From JAWPMT01 sp965267435 (GTDB taxonomy: Bacteria; Bacteroidota; Bacteroidia; Cytophagales; Cyclobacteriaceae), in the NCBI GenBank assembly GCA_965267435.1, contig OZ253960.1, forward strand, positions 2,294,001-2,358,000: a stretch of DNA of 64,000 bases. The letters run 5' to 3'. The notes below the pieces were generated by a model that did no database searches, was not told the origin of the DNA, and saw nothing but the letters and a program-made list of their open reading frames with translations. This document shows positions 6,401 to 16,661 of the stretch, piece after piece. Made by a program: the position numbers and the translations under genes. Positions within the stretch are counted from its first letter, which is position 1. Each line of letters starts with the position of its first letter.

Positions 6401-9400
6401 GTGAAATGTCGCCGTCTTTGGATGCTTAGACCTTCTGTTTGTCATCTGTTCATCATGCTATGCTTGATCGTAGCAATATCTGCTGCCGGTCAACAAACAC
6501 ACACCTCAGTCAATAGTGGCAACTGGGATACCAATACCAATTGGAGCCCTCCGGGTGTCCCGGATGCCAATGACGAAGTCATTATCAATGGGCATACCAT
6601 CAACACCAATGGCGACCGGGCAGTAAACATCCTAAGGGTTCAAAACAACGGCACCCTCAATATTGACGGTGCTGATGATCTGACTTTTCAAAACAGCGGA
6701 GCTGGTGTGGAAGTCCAGAGCGGCTCTGTGATAGAGGGCAACTCCAACAATACCGATTGGCTCTTCGGAGAGAATATCGACTACTTTATCACTGTCGAAG
6801 GCTCGATTCAGAACATTCGTCGCATGAGCTTTCAGCACAATGGATTTACGACGACCATCAGCGGGGGTGGCTCGATTTCGATGAATGACGGCATCCGCAT
6901 TACCAACGACAACGTCACCATTGATAACAACATGACCGGGAGCATCACGCTTACCGTGGATTTCGACATTACTGGCGGCGACAACAACTTTGTGCTAACC
7001 AATGACGGCACCATCACTACTGGAGATTGGATCTTCAATGCCGACAACGCCTCTATCACCAATGATGGGACCATCACCATTACTAATTCACTGACGGTCA
7101 ATGGCAATGGTGATGACAACAATTCCATTACGAACAACAGTGGCGCAACGCTCAACCTCAACGCTGTCAATCTCGCGGACGCAGATTTCTTCGTCTACAA
7201 TAGAGGTACTGTGGATCTGGACGGCGCCGTTACTAACGTCATCGCCACCTCCGAGTTCTACAACAACGCTAACGGCACCTTCCTGGTCGGAACGAACACC
7301 ATAGATACAGATTGGCGCTTCTTCTTCTCCTTTGCCAATAACACGGTCAACTATGACCTGGCAGGGAACCAGGATATATTGGTACCCGAAGACAACTACT
7401 TTAATATCAGCTTCACCGGATCGGGCACCAAGACCGCCGTCACCTCAAATCTCGATGCCGATGGGACCATCACGATTGCCAACAATGTCACCTTCAACCC
7501 GGCCACCTTCGATATCAACGTAGGGGGCGACTGGCTCAACAATAACACCGCGGCATCGGCCGGCTTCACGGAGGGCAATGTTACCGTCACCTTTGATGGC
7601 ACGGACACACAGGAGATCACTCATGCCGCAGGAACGGAAACCTTCTATAACGTCACCGTAAACAAGGCTTTCGGTGCGCTCCAGGCCAATGACAACATCC
7701 AGATAGACAACGCCTTTACGCTCACGTCAGGCAACGTGGATGCAGGATCTTCCGTGGTGACCGTGGGAATGGGAGTTGGTAGCATCGGATCTGTTTCCCG
7801 TACCAGCGGAGCAGTCATAGGTCAACTGCAACGATGGCTAAATGCCACTGCCACCGACTATGAATTCCCGGTCGGAACCAGCTCCAACTACAACGGCTTC
7901 CTCCTCAATTTTGCTAACCTCACCAGCGGGACATTGACCGTTCAGTTTGTTGACTCCGACCCGGGGGCCACGGGGCTTCCCCTATCGGAAAACAGTCTGA
8001 ATATTACTCCCCAGTTTACTGAGGGCTACTGGCAGATAGTGGCCGCCAATAGCCTCGCCAGCACCGACTATGACCTTGAACTCACCGCAGAGGGCTTTGT
8101 CAGCAATGGCCTTAATTCGGCCACCCGAGTCATCAAACGGACCAACGGAGGATCATGGTCCCTGGATGGCACGCATGACGACCTGGTTGCTTCAGTGGCC
8201 AATAGGGACAACCTCAATGGCATTTCTACGATTAGTACGGAGCTTGGGCTGGCGGACACGGACTGCGCCGACTTCACTACATCATCGATTACAGGAGCTA
8301 CCGATGTGTGTACCAGTGCCACTAGTGAAGCTTACTCCGTAACTGATAACGGCAATACCTACACCTGGGCCTTATCTCCACCAGCAGCGGGTACGATCAA
8401 CAACAATGGCAACGCCGCCATCACAATCGACTGGTCCGCAACGGCCAGTGAAGGTGTGGTCTTATCGGTGACCGAAAGCAGCAGTTGCCAAACGAATGAC
8501 GCCGTCACGACAACAATTAATATCAACACACTGGCTACGTCAGTAATATCAGGAGCTGCATCTGTTCCAGAAAATACGACGGGCTACACCTATTCTGTGG
8601 ACAATCGGTCTGGCTACACCTACACCTGGTCCATTCCTGCTGGTAATGGCACCATTCAATCCGGACAAGGCACGAATGAAGTTACTGTTGACTGGAACGC
8701 AGCAAGTGCTGCCACACTCAGAGTATCGGGCCAATACATGACCTGCGTAGCAGCAGCCGATGAGGATCTGGCCGTCGATGTATTCACCGCATTTGTGTCT
8801 GTCACGTCGGGAGACTGGGACGACGGCGCCACGTGGGGCAACACGTCACCCGGGACCGAAGGAGTTGACTGGCCTGGCACAACAGACAACGCCCGCATTG
8901 CCAACAGCCACACGGTGACACAAACGGGCAACGAAACAATCAACAACCTCGTGATCGATGCCGGAGGCACGTTGAGTGGTGTGAGCAATAGACTGACCGT
9001 CAATGGCAGCTACTTCAATGACGGCACGCATGACACAGGTGGAGACAGAATCAGTCTGGACGCTCAGACTACCGGCCTTATTGTCAGCGGTACAGGCACG
9101 ATCGACAACCTGACGCAGCTCAGGTTTGAAACCAATGACCGCACGATTGTCAGTGGCACGGACTTGACGATCACAGCTGGCGAAATCCACATTCGGGATG
9201 ATGGTCTCACCATTACCAATCAGGGCAGCATATCGATAGATGGCAATTTGGAGGACCAAAGCCCATCGGGTAATGGCGTTTGGATCAACGATACGAACAG
9301 CAGCCTCGAAGTCTCCAATAACATTCTGCAAACAAACGGAGGGCTTGATGGTGTGCTCACAGCTACGGCGACAGGAAATACGGTTGTTTACTCTGGTCTT

Positions 9401-12400
9401 GTGGACCAGGACATCAAAACAACCACGTCCAGCCAGTATTACAATCTTATTTTGTCCGGGGCCAATGACAAGGAAGTGGAGGAAGTGGTCACCGTTGTCG
9501 GAGACCTGGCCATCAATCAGCAGGCTGTCCTGGACCTCAACCGTCGGAATTTCGATTTCATATTGCAGGGGGACATGACAGTAACTAGTACCGCTCTCAA
9601 TCCCATCGATGCTGGCGTACAGAATTTCTCACTCACTGGCAGTGCCCAGCAGACCATTTCGCTGGACACCGACATCACGCTTTATGATCTTACGATGAAC
9701 AACTCGACAGGGGCCGACGTCAGCGGCGCCAATGTCATCGTCTCTAACAATCTTACCATGACTGATGGGAATATCGATATGGGATCCAGTCGGATCACGA
9801 TCGGCACCTCCACCGCCGATATTGGTTCTCTGACGCGGACTTCTGGAACGGTAATCGGCGAAATGGAACGGTGGATGAATACGGAAGGTAACCCGATCCT
9901 CTTTCCTATTGGCACAAACTCCAATTATTTGCCAGCGCAGGTCACTCCGACTAATCTCACTGACGGCACGCTCGTTGCCACCTTCGTCTCCGAGGCGCCC
10001 GGTAACAGTGGACTCCCATTGGACGAGGGTGGATACACCTTTTACAACACTTTCGTCGACGGGTACTGGGATATCTCCGCTGAAAATTCCCTGGCCTCCA
10101 CAGATTACGATCTCGAACTGACTGTAGCAGGATTTACCGGGTTTACCGTCCGGGACGTTACGCGGGTGATCAAGCGGAATACGACACCCGATGACTGGGG
10201 GCTCGACGGGAGCCATGGTGTGACGGTGGGCAACACCGCCCAGCGCCTTTCGCTAAGCGGATTTGGCCATTTCGCACTGGCAGACACTACCAACTGTACC
10301 GGACCTACCACGTCAGCCATCACGGGAAATACCACCGTTTGCGCGAGCGATGCAGACGAAGTCTATTCGGTCACGAACACCATTGGCAACACCTACGCAT
10401 GGACCGTGACCGGGGGCACAATCGATACGGGACAAGGCACCAACAGCATTACCGTCGACTGGGGAGCAACGGGCATGGTAGGCAGTGTGGAAGTGCAGGA
10501 AACGAATTCATGTACTTCCGGAGCTGCGGTTTCCCTTTCGGTCAACATAGATGCCCTCCCAACATCGTCGATCAGCGGCAGGACCATATTGGCCGAAAAC
10601 ACCCAGGATGAGGCCTATTCCGTCACGAATACTACAGGTTATACTTATACCTGGACCATTACAGGAGGCACGCAAGACCAGGGGGGTACGACCAACAGCA
10701 TCACAGTCGATTGGGGAAGTACCGGCACTGGGACAGTCGAAGTCTCCGCGCAGGCAGGTTGCGGAGCAACTGCAGCCACAGTTTCATTGAACGTTACGAA
10801 ATTCAAAGTCTTTACCAGCGTACAAGATGGAGATTTTGATACGGGTACCACCTGGGCCGGTGGACAGCCGCCAACAGCCACTGACAATGTCCGCATCAGT
10901 GACGGTGACTCCGTCTGGATCGGAGGCAACCAAACGATCAACAACTTCATCATCGATGTGGACAATGGTGCAGGTGGAGGCGTCTTCAACAATGATGCCG
11001 GCAACCGGCTCACCGTGAATGGCATTTACGAAAACAATGGCACTCACTACCTGGGTAGTGATCGACTGGACCTCATAGCCACAAGCGCCGGGACCACCAT
11101 CGAGGGTGTCGGTACGATACAGGATGGCACACAAGTACGAATAGAGAGCATTGCAAGGACCATCCTCTCCACAACCAATCTCACCATCACACTGACAGAT
11201 GCCGTGCGCGTTGATGATGACATTACTGTCACCAATAATGGAGCAGTAATCATCACCGGAGAACTTGAAGACCGTACCGGTGGTGTACAGTGGATCAATG
11301 CGGATAGTTCCGCACTTTCTGTAAGCGGCCCGCTGTTTCAACAGAACGGCGGAGGCACGTTAAGCGCTTCGGGAGCAGGCAATACAGTGACTTATACAGG
11401 AGATGCCGCCCAGACGATCAAAGCGCCGGCTTCCAGTTACCACAACCTCTCATTCTCGGGAACGGGAACCAAAACCATGGAGAGTGCACTGGATATTGAC
11501 AATGACCTCACCATTGCAGGAGGCACCGTGGACGTCTCTGGGACAAATTTTGCAATCAATATTCAGGGCGATTGGACGAACTCGGGCGGCACTTTCAACG
11601 AGCAAGCCGGCACAGTTACATTTGATGGAACTGCAACGCAGGGCATTACAGGTGCAGAAACATTCTACAATCTCGTCATCAACAATACGGCCTCCGGCGA
11701 TGCCATCACAATGAATAATATTGCGTCAGTAACTAACCAGCTGACGCTGACAGATGGACTGGTCCTCACCACGGCCACCAATTTGATGTCGCTTGCGAGC
11801 GCTGCCTCTGTCACAGGATACAGCGACGCTTCTTTCATCAATGGGCCCATGCGCTACGAAACGATTGGCACTACGAGTGGCACGCCCATTGAATTTCCAG
11901 TTGGGGGAAACAGCGAATTGCACCGACTGGACCTGGACGTGGACAATACTCCCAGTAACTACAACTACACCGTGCAGTGGACGGCTGGTGATGCCGCAGC
12001 CTTGGGCTACACCCTACCCAACGCTCCCAATGACAAAGTCTCCGAAAATGGCTACTGGAATGTCGGCAACGGCGGGAATACTGTCACCAGCGCAACAGTC
12101 ACCTTACACTATGTCGGTTCCGATGGGGTCACAGCACCCTCGGACTTGAGGATCTACAAGGAAAACGCAGCTGGAACAGCCTGGGTGGACCTGGGTGGCG
12201 TGGGTAGCGCCCCCACCACAGGAACCATCACCTCCACAAATGCTATCACTGAGTTTAGCGACCTATCCTTGGCCTCCTCCACAGGCCTCAACCCGCTGCC
12301 AGTGGAACTTGTCTTCTTTAGAGGTTCCGTGCAAGACGAGGCCGTGCTGCTGGAATGGTCCACCGCATCTGAGACCAATAACGATCACTTCGAGGTCCAA

Positions 12401-12862
12401 TGGTCAAATAACGGCAAAGACTTTGAAGGGATTGGCACTTTGACTGGACAGGGAACAACAACAGAGGCATCTCATTATCGGTTTGTGCACAAAGTACCGG
12501 AAGGTGGCCTTAACTACTACCGACTAAAGCAAGTCGATTTCGATGGTCAATCTACACACCATAAGACCATACAAATCGACTTCCAGCTCTTGCAGGAGAT
12601 CCAGCAGAGAGACCCGGGGTTTGTTTTGTTTCCGAACCTCACGACCTCCAGAGACATCACACTAAGAACCAGCAACATCAGCGACTCGCATCCCATTGAA
12701 ATTGCCATGGTCGATGGAAATGGTCAGTTGGTATTTGAGGCGAGCCTGGAGGCCAACAACGGCGACCATCCCCTGTCAATGGAAGGCACTCAGGCGGGCA
12801 TGTATTTTGTCATCGTTCGACAAAATCAAGCCATGGAGATCCTGCGACTGATACTCCAATAA
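6401..12862 (+). CDS. Giant modular T9SS-secreted surface protein (2153 aa)
   Basis: The product starts at GTG 6401 or, nearly equally likely, ATG 6422. It has a signal peptide (SVCHLFIMLCLIVAISAAGQ) and a C-terminal T9SS type A sorting domain (FVLFPNLTT... LSMEGTQAGMYFVIVRQNQ). Three related modules start near residues 30, 797 and 1467 with a G8-like motif (SVxSGxWDxxxxWxxxxxPxxxDxVxIxxGHTV), followed by long beta-helix/filamentous-haemagglutinin-like repeats rich in N, T, G and D. The first two modules end in a G-S-x-S-R-T-S-G domain and paired PKD-like domains (620-790 and 1297-1467). Residues 1960-2065 are the standard LPVEL...LEWSTASETNNDHFEV linker seen before T9SS tails. Likely role: cell-surface adhesin or matrix protein; the ligand is unknown. 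It stands alone on its strand and is convergent with the amidase. Confidence 0.85.
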   Translation: MKCRRLWMLRPSVCHLFIMLCLIVAISAAGQQTHTSVNSGNWDTNTNWSPPGVPDANDEVIINGHTINTNGDRAVNILRVQNNGTLNIDGADDLTFQNSGAGVEVQSGSVIEGNSNNTDWLFGENIDYFITVEGSIQNIRRMSFQHNGFTTTISGGGSISMNDGIRITNDNVTIDNNMTGSITLTVDFDITGGDNNFVLTNDGTITTGDWIFNADNASITNDGTITITNSLTVNGNGDDNNSITNNSGATLNLNAVNLADADFFVYNRGTVDLDGAVTNVIATSEFYNNANGTFLVGTNTIDTDWRFFFSFANNTVNYDLAGNQDILVPEDNYFNISFTGSGTKTAVTSNLDADGTITIANNVTFNPATFDINVGGDWLNNNTAASAGFTEGNVTVTFDGTDTQEITHAAGTETFYNVTVNKAFGALQANDNIQIDNAFTLTSGNVDAGSSVVTVGMGVGSIGSVSRTSGAVIGQLQRWLNATATDYEFPVGTSSNYNGFLLNFANLTSGTLTVQFVDSDPGATGLPLSENSLNITPQFTEGYWQIVAANSLASTDYDLELTAEGFVSNGLNSATRVIKRTNGGSWSLDGTHDDLVASVANRDNLNGISTISTELGLADTDCADFTTSSITGATDVCTSATSEAYSVTDNGNTYTWALSPPAAGTINNNGNAAITIDWSATASEGVVLSVTESSSCQTNDAVTTTININTLATSVISGAASVPENTTGYTYSVDNRSGYTYTWSIPAGNGTIQSGQGTNEVTVDWNAASAATLRVSGQYMTCVAAADEDLAVDVFTAFVSVTSGDWDDGATWGNTSPGTEGVDWPGTTDNARIANSHTVTQTGNETINNLVIDAGGTLSGVSNRLTVNGSYFNDGTHDTGGDRISLDAQTTGLIVSGTGTIDNLTQLRFETNDRTIVSGTDLTITAGEIHIRDDGLTITNQGSISIDGNLEDQSPSGNGVWINDTNSSLEVSNNILQTNGGLDGVLTATATGNTVVYSGLVDQDIKTTTSSQYYNLILSGANDKEVEEVVTVVGDLAINQQAVLDLNRRNFDFILQGDMTVTSTALNPIDAGVQNFSLTGSAQQTISLDTDITLYDLTMNNSTGADVSGANVIVSNNLTMTDGNIDMGSSRITIGTSTADIGSLTRTSGTVIGEMERWMNTEGNPILFPIGTNSNYLPAQVTPTNLTDGTLVATFVSEAPGNSGLPLDEGGYTFYNTFVDGYWDISAENSLASTDYDLELTVAGFTGFTVRDVTRVIKRNTTPDDWGLDGSHGVTVGNTAQRLSLSGFGHFALADTTNCTGPTTSAITGNTTVCASDADEVYSVTNTIGNTYAWTVTGGTIDTGQGTNSITVDWGATGMVGSVEVQETNSCTSGAAVSLSVNIDALPTSSISGRTILAENTQDEAYSVTNTTGYTYTWTITGGTQDQGGTTNSITVDWGSTGTGTVEVSAQAGCGATAATVSLNVTKFKVFTSVQDGDFDTGTTWAGGQPPTATDNVRISDGDSVWIGGNQTINNFIIDVDNGAGGGVFNNDAGNRLTVNGIYENNGTHYLGSDRLDLIATSAGTTIEGVGTIQDGTQVRIESIARTILSTTNLTITLTDAVRVDDDITVTNNGAVIITGELEDRTGGVQWINADSSALSVSGPLFQQNGGGTLSASGAGNTVTYTGDAAQTIKAPASSYHNLSFSGTGTKTMESALDIDNDLTIAGGTVDVSGTNFAINIQGDWTNSGGTFNEQAGTVTFDGTATQGITGAETFYNLVINNTASGDAITMNNIASVTNQLTLTDGLVLTTATNLMSLASAASVTGYSDASFINGPMRYETIGTTSGTPIEFPVGGNSELHRLDLDVDNTPSNYNYTVQWTAGDAAALGYTLPNAPNDKVSENGYWNVGNGGNTVTSATVTLHYVGSDGVTAPSDLRIYKENAAGTAWVDLGGVGSAPTTGTITSTNAITEFSDLSLASSTGLNPLPVELVFFRGSVQDEAVLLEWSTASETNNDHFEVQWSNNGKDFEGIGTLTGQGTTTEASHYRFVHKVPEGGLNYYRLKQVDFDGQSTHHKTIQIDFQLLQEIQQRDPGFVLFPNLTTSRDITLRTSNISDSHPIEIAMVDGNGQLVFEASLEANNGDHPLSMEGTQAGMYFVIVRQNQAMEILRLILQ

Positions 12863-12881
12863 CACCTGCGGTCTTTTCTAT

Positions 12882-14525
12882 CTACTGGTAACCCTCCGGC
12901 ATCTTCCTCAGCCCGGTAGCCTGCTCGAAAGCGTATCCCCACAGCAAAAGCCGCTCCTCCTCGAAAGGTTTGGCAATGAAAGTGATACCTCTTGGACGTC
13001 CGTTCTCACGATACCCCATCGGTACCGTGAGACAAGGGTATTTGGCCGCAGCGGCATACCCGGCACTGCTGTTATTCATGGAAAGAACGCCATCCAGATT
13101 TTCCGCATCCATGTAGCGATCAAAATAAAACCGCGCAGTGTCTTGCAATCGCTGTCTAAGATCTATCAATTCATCGGCAGTTAGTGTGGCCTCTGGCACC
13201 GCACTGATTCGTCCCTGCCCGTAGGGCATGCTGCGCGTTGAATCCTGTTGATTGAAATCCAGAACAGCAGCCACTGAGGATATATTGATATTCTCGGAAG
13301 TGTAATCCTTGAAATAGGCCGCCAGATCCAGCTTCATGTCCGTTCTCAGCAGCTCCCAAAAATCCCGAAGTGGCAGTCTGTCAGCCTCGCATTCGACCAA
13401 AACGGCTCCAAGCTCACTAATTCGTTGGACGGTCACACGATACAGCGAATCCTCAAGAAAAGGCTTAAGGACACCGAAGCGTACGCCTTCCAGCGAGGCC
13501 TCGTTGGGATCAAACAGAAAGTCGGGAGTGTCTGGACCTGTTGATGTGATGGGATCCCTCGGATCCTTGCCAGTCAAGGCATCCAGCAAAATCGCGTTAT
13601 CGATGACATTGCGCGTCATGGGCCCGGGTGTGTCGAGCGTACTGGAGATGGGAACTATCCCTCCCCTGCTCAACAGACCAATAGTCGGCTTCAGTCCTAC
13701 CAGGGAACCCGAACTCGAAGGGGACAAAATCGAGCCCGAAGTCTCTGTTCCCACGGCTGCGGCCGCGTAATTGGCTGCCATCGCGGCACCACTACCAGAG
13801 CTTGAACCCCCTGTATCGTGCACTCCACGACCGTAAGGGTTGAGTGTTTGCCCCCCTACTGCGCTCCAACCGTTGGGACAGCCCTGGCACATGAAGTTGG
13901 CCCATTCGCTGAGGCTCGTCTTGCCGAGAATGATACCACCGCGCTCTTTGATACGCGCGGTGATAAAGGCATCTTCGGGGGTATTCTCCAAGAGGATGTG
14001 GGCCCCGGCCGTAGTCGGCATACCCGCCGCGTTGACATTGTCCTTCAACAACACAGGCATCCCGAAGATAGGATGATAAACCTCCGGCTTATTCGCATCC
14101 AACCTTCGCGCCTCAGACACGGCATTCGGGTTGAGTGAGATAATACAGTTGAGGGTCCTTGAGCTATCATTCTCAAACTGAACGATCCGGTAGAGATACC
14201 ACTTGGTCAGCAGTTCATAGGTCAGTCTCCCTGTCTCCACGTGCCCCTGGATAGTGGGTATATCCTGCTCCAGTATCATGGACTTCAGCGCCTCATAGTC
14301 ATCCGCTCCAAAATCGCTGATTTGCTCGCCGACTTGTTTCCAAATATCGTTTCTATCCCGAACGGGTGACTGGATGATTTTGAAGCGCATCCGTTCGGAT
14401 TCATGATCAGCATTGGCACCGATTATGGGGGATTCATCAAACGGCACCCAAGGAGCAATGATCGTCTTTGGCGCTCGTTCGCAGGACAACACCAAAAGAA
14501 GGCAACCAACCACTAGATATTTCAT
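12882..14525 (-). CDS. Amidase-signature-family lipoprotein
   Basis: A 547-residue protein with a lipoprotein signal (MKYLVVGCLLLVLSC, Cys15). The amidase-signature core is intact: catalytic Lys161 in MPVLLKDNVN, cis-Ser in GGSSSGSGAAMAAN (about 241) and the nucleophile Ser265 in GTETSGSI. The family hydrolyses amide bonds of diverse small substrates; here the enzyme would be anchored in the envelope. The specificity cannot be read from sequence. It shows the extended form typical of secreted Bacteroidota amidases, with about 100 residues before the core. It is probably the last gene of a three-gene minus-strand operon (hydrolase, DoxX, amidase), with 31 bp to DoxX. Confidence 0.9.
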   Translation of the reverse strand: MKYLVVGCLLLVLSCERAPKTIIAPWVPFDESPIIGANADHESERMRFKIIQSPVRDRNDIWKQVGEQISDFGADDYEALKSMILEQDIPTIQGHVETGRLTYELLTKWYLYRIVQFENDSSRTLNCIISLNPNAVSEARRLDANKPEVYHPIFGMPVLLKDNVNAAGMPTTAGAHILLENTPEDAFITARIKERGGIILGKTSLSEWANFMCQGCPNGWSAVGGQTLNPYGRGVHDTGGSSSGSGAAMAANYAAAAVGTETSGSILSPSSSGSLVGLKPTIGLLSRGGIVPISSTLDTPGPMTRNVIDNAILLDALTGKDPRDPITSTGPDTPDFLFDPNEASLEGVRFGVLKPFLEDSLYRVTVQRISELGAVLVECEADRLPLRDFWELLRTDMKLDLAAYFKDYTSENINISSVAAVLDFNQQDSTRSMPYGQGRISAVPEATLTADELIDLRQRLQDTARFYFDRYMDAENLDGVLSMNNSSAGYAAAAKYPCLTVPMGYRENGRPRGITFIAKPFEEERLLLWGYAFEQATGLRKMPEGYQ

Positions 14526-14556
14526 AGACTCATTTAGGTTATTGGATAACGCGCGA

Positions 14557-14934
14557 CTACCTCACCTGCAGCAACGGACGGTAGTGATCCTTGTATCTGA
14601 AGGCGAGGAATAGGTTGGCGCCCATCACGAATATTGCTATTGGCATGCCTTCAGGTGCCACGAACAGGTGTGTCAACAAGATGTTCAGACTCACTGGGAA
14701 GATCACGACCGTAGCCAGGGGCACAAATCGACCAACGAGAAAGGCAATCCCGCAAACCAGTTCGGTCACCTTCACGAGCGTCAAGAGATAGCCTGAGGCC
14801 TTCATCCCTTCGAAGAATGTGCCCAGATCACCTTCGGGGGTCGGTTCCGGTCCCAGTTTGAATAGGACGAGGACGGAGAAGAAAACGAACATTCCGCCAA
14901 GGAGAAGACGTACGACGATAGTGGCAATTTTCAT
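14557..14934 (-). CDS. DoxX-family membrane protein
   Basis: A 125-residue integral membrane protein with four hydrophobic helices: IATIVVRLLLGGMFVFFSVLVLF, SGYLLTLVKVTELVCGIAFLVG, VPLATVVIFPVSLNILLTHLF and MPIAIFVMGANLFLAF. The first helix carries the R-x-x-L-G motif of DoxX/DoxD-like proteins, and the family's K-x-x-E in TM2 is present (LVKVTELV). Some members take part in quinone-linked redox processes, but most, including this one, have no assigned reaction. The short loop PEPTPEGDLGTFFEGMKASG lies between helices 1 and 2. It sits between an amidase and an alpha/beta hydrolase on the same strand with short gaps. Confidence 0.85.
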   Translation of the reverse strand: MKIATIVVRLLLGGMFVFFSVLVLFKLGPEPTPEGDLGTFFEGMKASGYLLTLVKVTELVCGIAFLVGRFVPLATVVIFPVSLNILLTHLFVAPEGMPIAIFVMGANLFLAFRYKDHYRPLLQVR

Positions 14935-15011
14935 TGGGGCTAGGTTTTGATATAGGACAAATGTAGCAGACTATAGCCAACAAGGTGACAAGGGCGCCAG
15001 TACCTGTAGTC

Positions 15012-15719
15012 TCAATTCCTGGACCCTTCTCGAGCCCATTGAACAGCGGGCTCTACCCATTGCGGAAATGGTTTGAAAAGGAAAGCGTGATCGATACCCA
15101 AATTGAGCGCAATTTCCTCAAAAACCGTTTCGTTTGGAGCCTGATCAAATATCGCGGCACACGATCCTTTAGCGTCTGATTTTTCATAAATCGATAGGAA
15201 GCGCCCGTTTAATCCGGCAGCCCGCTTTTTATACAAGCCTACGGCATAGTCACTGCAAAGCCCGAGAAGGATGTACTTCATCTGTGGCCGTTTTGCGATC
15301 AAAGCCAGCTCCATGGCGATGTAAGCACCGAGCGAGGCACCCAGGACTGTGACTTGCTCAAGAGGCACGCCAGCCTCAAGCAGGGAATCGATTTGGGCCA
15401 TGACCTTTCGAGCGTACAGGCGCTCTTCGGACGCCTTCGGTCGTACCTCGCTGATCACATGGAAGCCTTGAAGCGCAAGGGAATCCAGTATCGCGTGGTA
15501 CTCATATTTGCCGTAGTAAGGGCTCACAGCCTCCGCTCCCTGGGCCTGGACGACACCCCCATGCAGATAAAACAGGTACGATGCTTGAGGATTCAACGGA
15601 GATGGCACATGGGTCGAAACATCCTGCGCATTGATGGGTCCAGAAAACAAGTGCAAAATCATGAGGCAAATTCCTGACCTCAGGCGTACGATACATGGCT
15701 TGAAAATTAGGCGACACAT
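15012..15719 (-). CDS. Secreted alpha/beta hydrolase
   Basis: A 235-residue protein with a hydrophobic N-terminus (ICLMILHLFSGPINAQ), likely a signal peptide. The alpha/beta-hydrolase motifs are readable: oxyanion strand YLFYLHGGVVQ (50-59), nucleophile elbow L-G-A-S-L-G-A (Ser129), probable acid Asp182 in YEKSDAKG and His211 in GIDHAFLF. The substrate is unknown; the small core without a lid favours small esters. A second possible start is Met20, which would shorten the signal n-region. It is the first gene of the hydrolase-DoxX-amidase group, with 77 bp to DoxX. Confidence 0.8.
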   Translation of the reverse strand: MCRLIFKPCIVRLRSGICLMILHLFSGPINAQDVSTHVPSPLNPQASYLFYLHGGVVQAQGAEAVSPYYGKYEYHAILDSLALQGFHVISEVRPKASEERLYARKVMAQIDSLLEAGVPLEQVTVLGASLGAYIAMELALIAKRPQMKYILLGLCSDYAVGLYKKRAAGLNGRFLSIYEKSDAKGSCAAIFDQAPNETVFEEIALNLGIDHAFLFKPFPQWVEPAVQWAREGSRN

Positions 15720-15875
15720 CCGTCAATGAATATCGTCAATTCCAGATGAAAACGACGTTTTCGGTCTGTGGAAGTAGCCGTCAATCAAAAGATCCTTGTG
15801 CAAGGAGAAAAGAATTCTCAATTTGCTGTAAGAAATTCAGGTCAAATAGACACTCATACCAAAAATAACAACGTA

Positions 15876-16634
15876 ATGAAAAAACTAGTAACCTTCACTT
15901 TTGCTTGTTTCGCGCTATTGAGCTTCACGGCGACAGCTCAGGATGTCTCTGTCGATGAGATCATCGCAAACTACCTCGAGAACACGGGTGGTAAGGACAA
16001 TTGGGCCAAACTCGAAGGCGTCAAAATCACGGCTAAAGTCAACCAAGGCGGAATAGAGATTCCGGTGGAAGCCGTTCAACTATCCGACGGACGACAGTAC
16101 ACAAAGATTAGCTTCCAAGGCAATGAATTCTTCCAGGACGTTTACGATGGCAAAAACTTGTGGGGTATCAACTTCCAGAGCCTAAAGGCAGAGAAGTCCG
16201 ATGCGGAAACCACCGCCAACTTCAAGCTTGACATTAATGACTTTCCTGATTCTTTCCTCAACTACAAAGACAAGGGGTATACAGCCGAACTCGTGGGAAC
16301 TGAGAATGTGGACGGAGCTGAGACTTACAAAGTGAAGCTGACGAAAGAACCTCGAACCATCGATGGGAAAGAGGTCGCGGACGTTTCGTTCTATTACTTT
16401 GATATGGATGCCTTCGTACCCATAGCACAAGAATCTGAGATAAAAAGCGGCCCTGCGGCCGGTTCCATGGGATGGTCGACAATGAGCGATTACGACGAAG
16501 TCGATGGCTTTTACTTCCCCTTCTCAATGACCCAAGGGATCAAAGGTGGTCAGTCACAGCCACTTGCAATTGATGCGATTGAAGTCAATCCAGCGGTGGA
16601 TGCAGCTGTATTTGCCTTCCCCGGAGAGGAATAA
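15876..16634 (+). CDS. LolA-like outer-membrane lipoprotein-sorting family protein
   Basis: A 252-residue periplasmic protein with a clear signal peptide (MKKLVTFTFACFALLSFTATAQ). The mature part starts DVSVDEIIANYLENTGGKDNWAKLEGVKI, followed by an open half-barrel of strands (ITAKVNQGGIEIPVEAVQLSDGRQYTKISFQGNEFFQDVYDG). This is the LolA/LppX-type fold that binds lipids or lipoprotein acyl chains. Bacteroidota encode many such proteins next to secreted hydrolases and propellers, where the partner is not known. ATG 15876 begins the signal peptide; the frame continues upstream without conserved sequence. It is followed after 27 bp by the VPS10-type gene, so the two probably form one transcription unit. 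Confidence 0.83.
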   Translation: MKKLVTFTFACFALLSFTATAQDVSVDEIIANYLENTGGKDNWAKLEGVKITAKVNQGGIEIPVEAVQLSDGRQYTKISFQGNEFFQDVYDGKNLWGINFQSLKAEKSDAETTANFKLDINDFPDSFLNYKDKGYTAELVGTENVDGAETYKVKLTKEPRTIDGKEVADVSFYYFDMDAFVPIAQESEIKSGPAAGSMGWSTMSDYDEVDGFYFPFSMTQGIKGGQSQPLAIDAIEVNPAVDAAVFAFPGEE

Positions 16635-16661
16635 CCCACGCTATCGCATTCTAACAGACTT

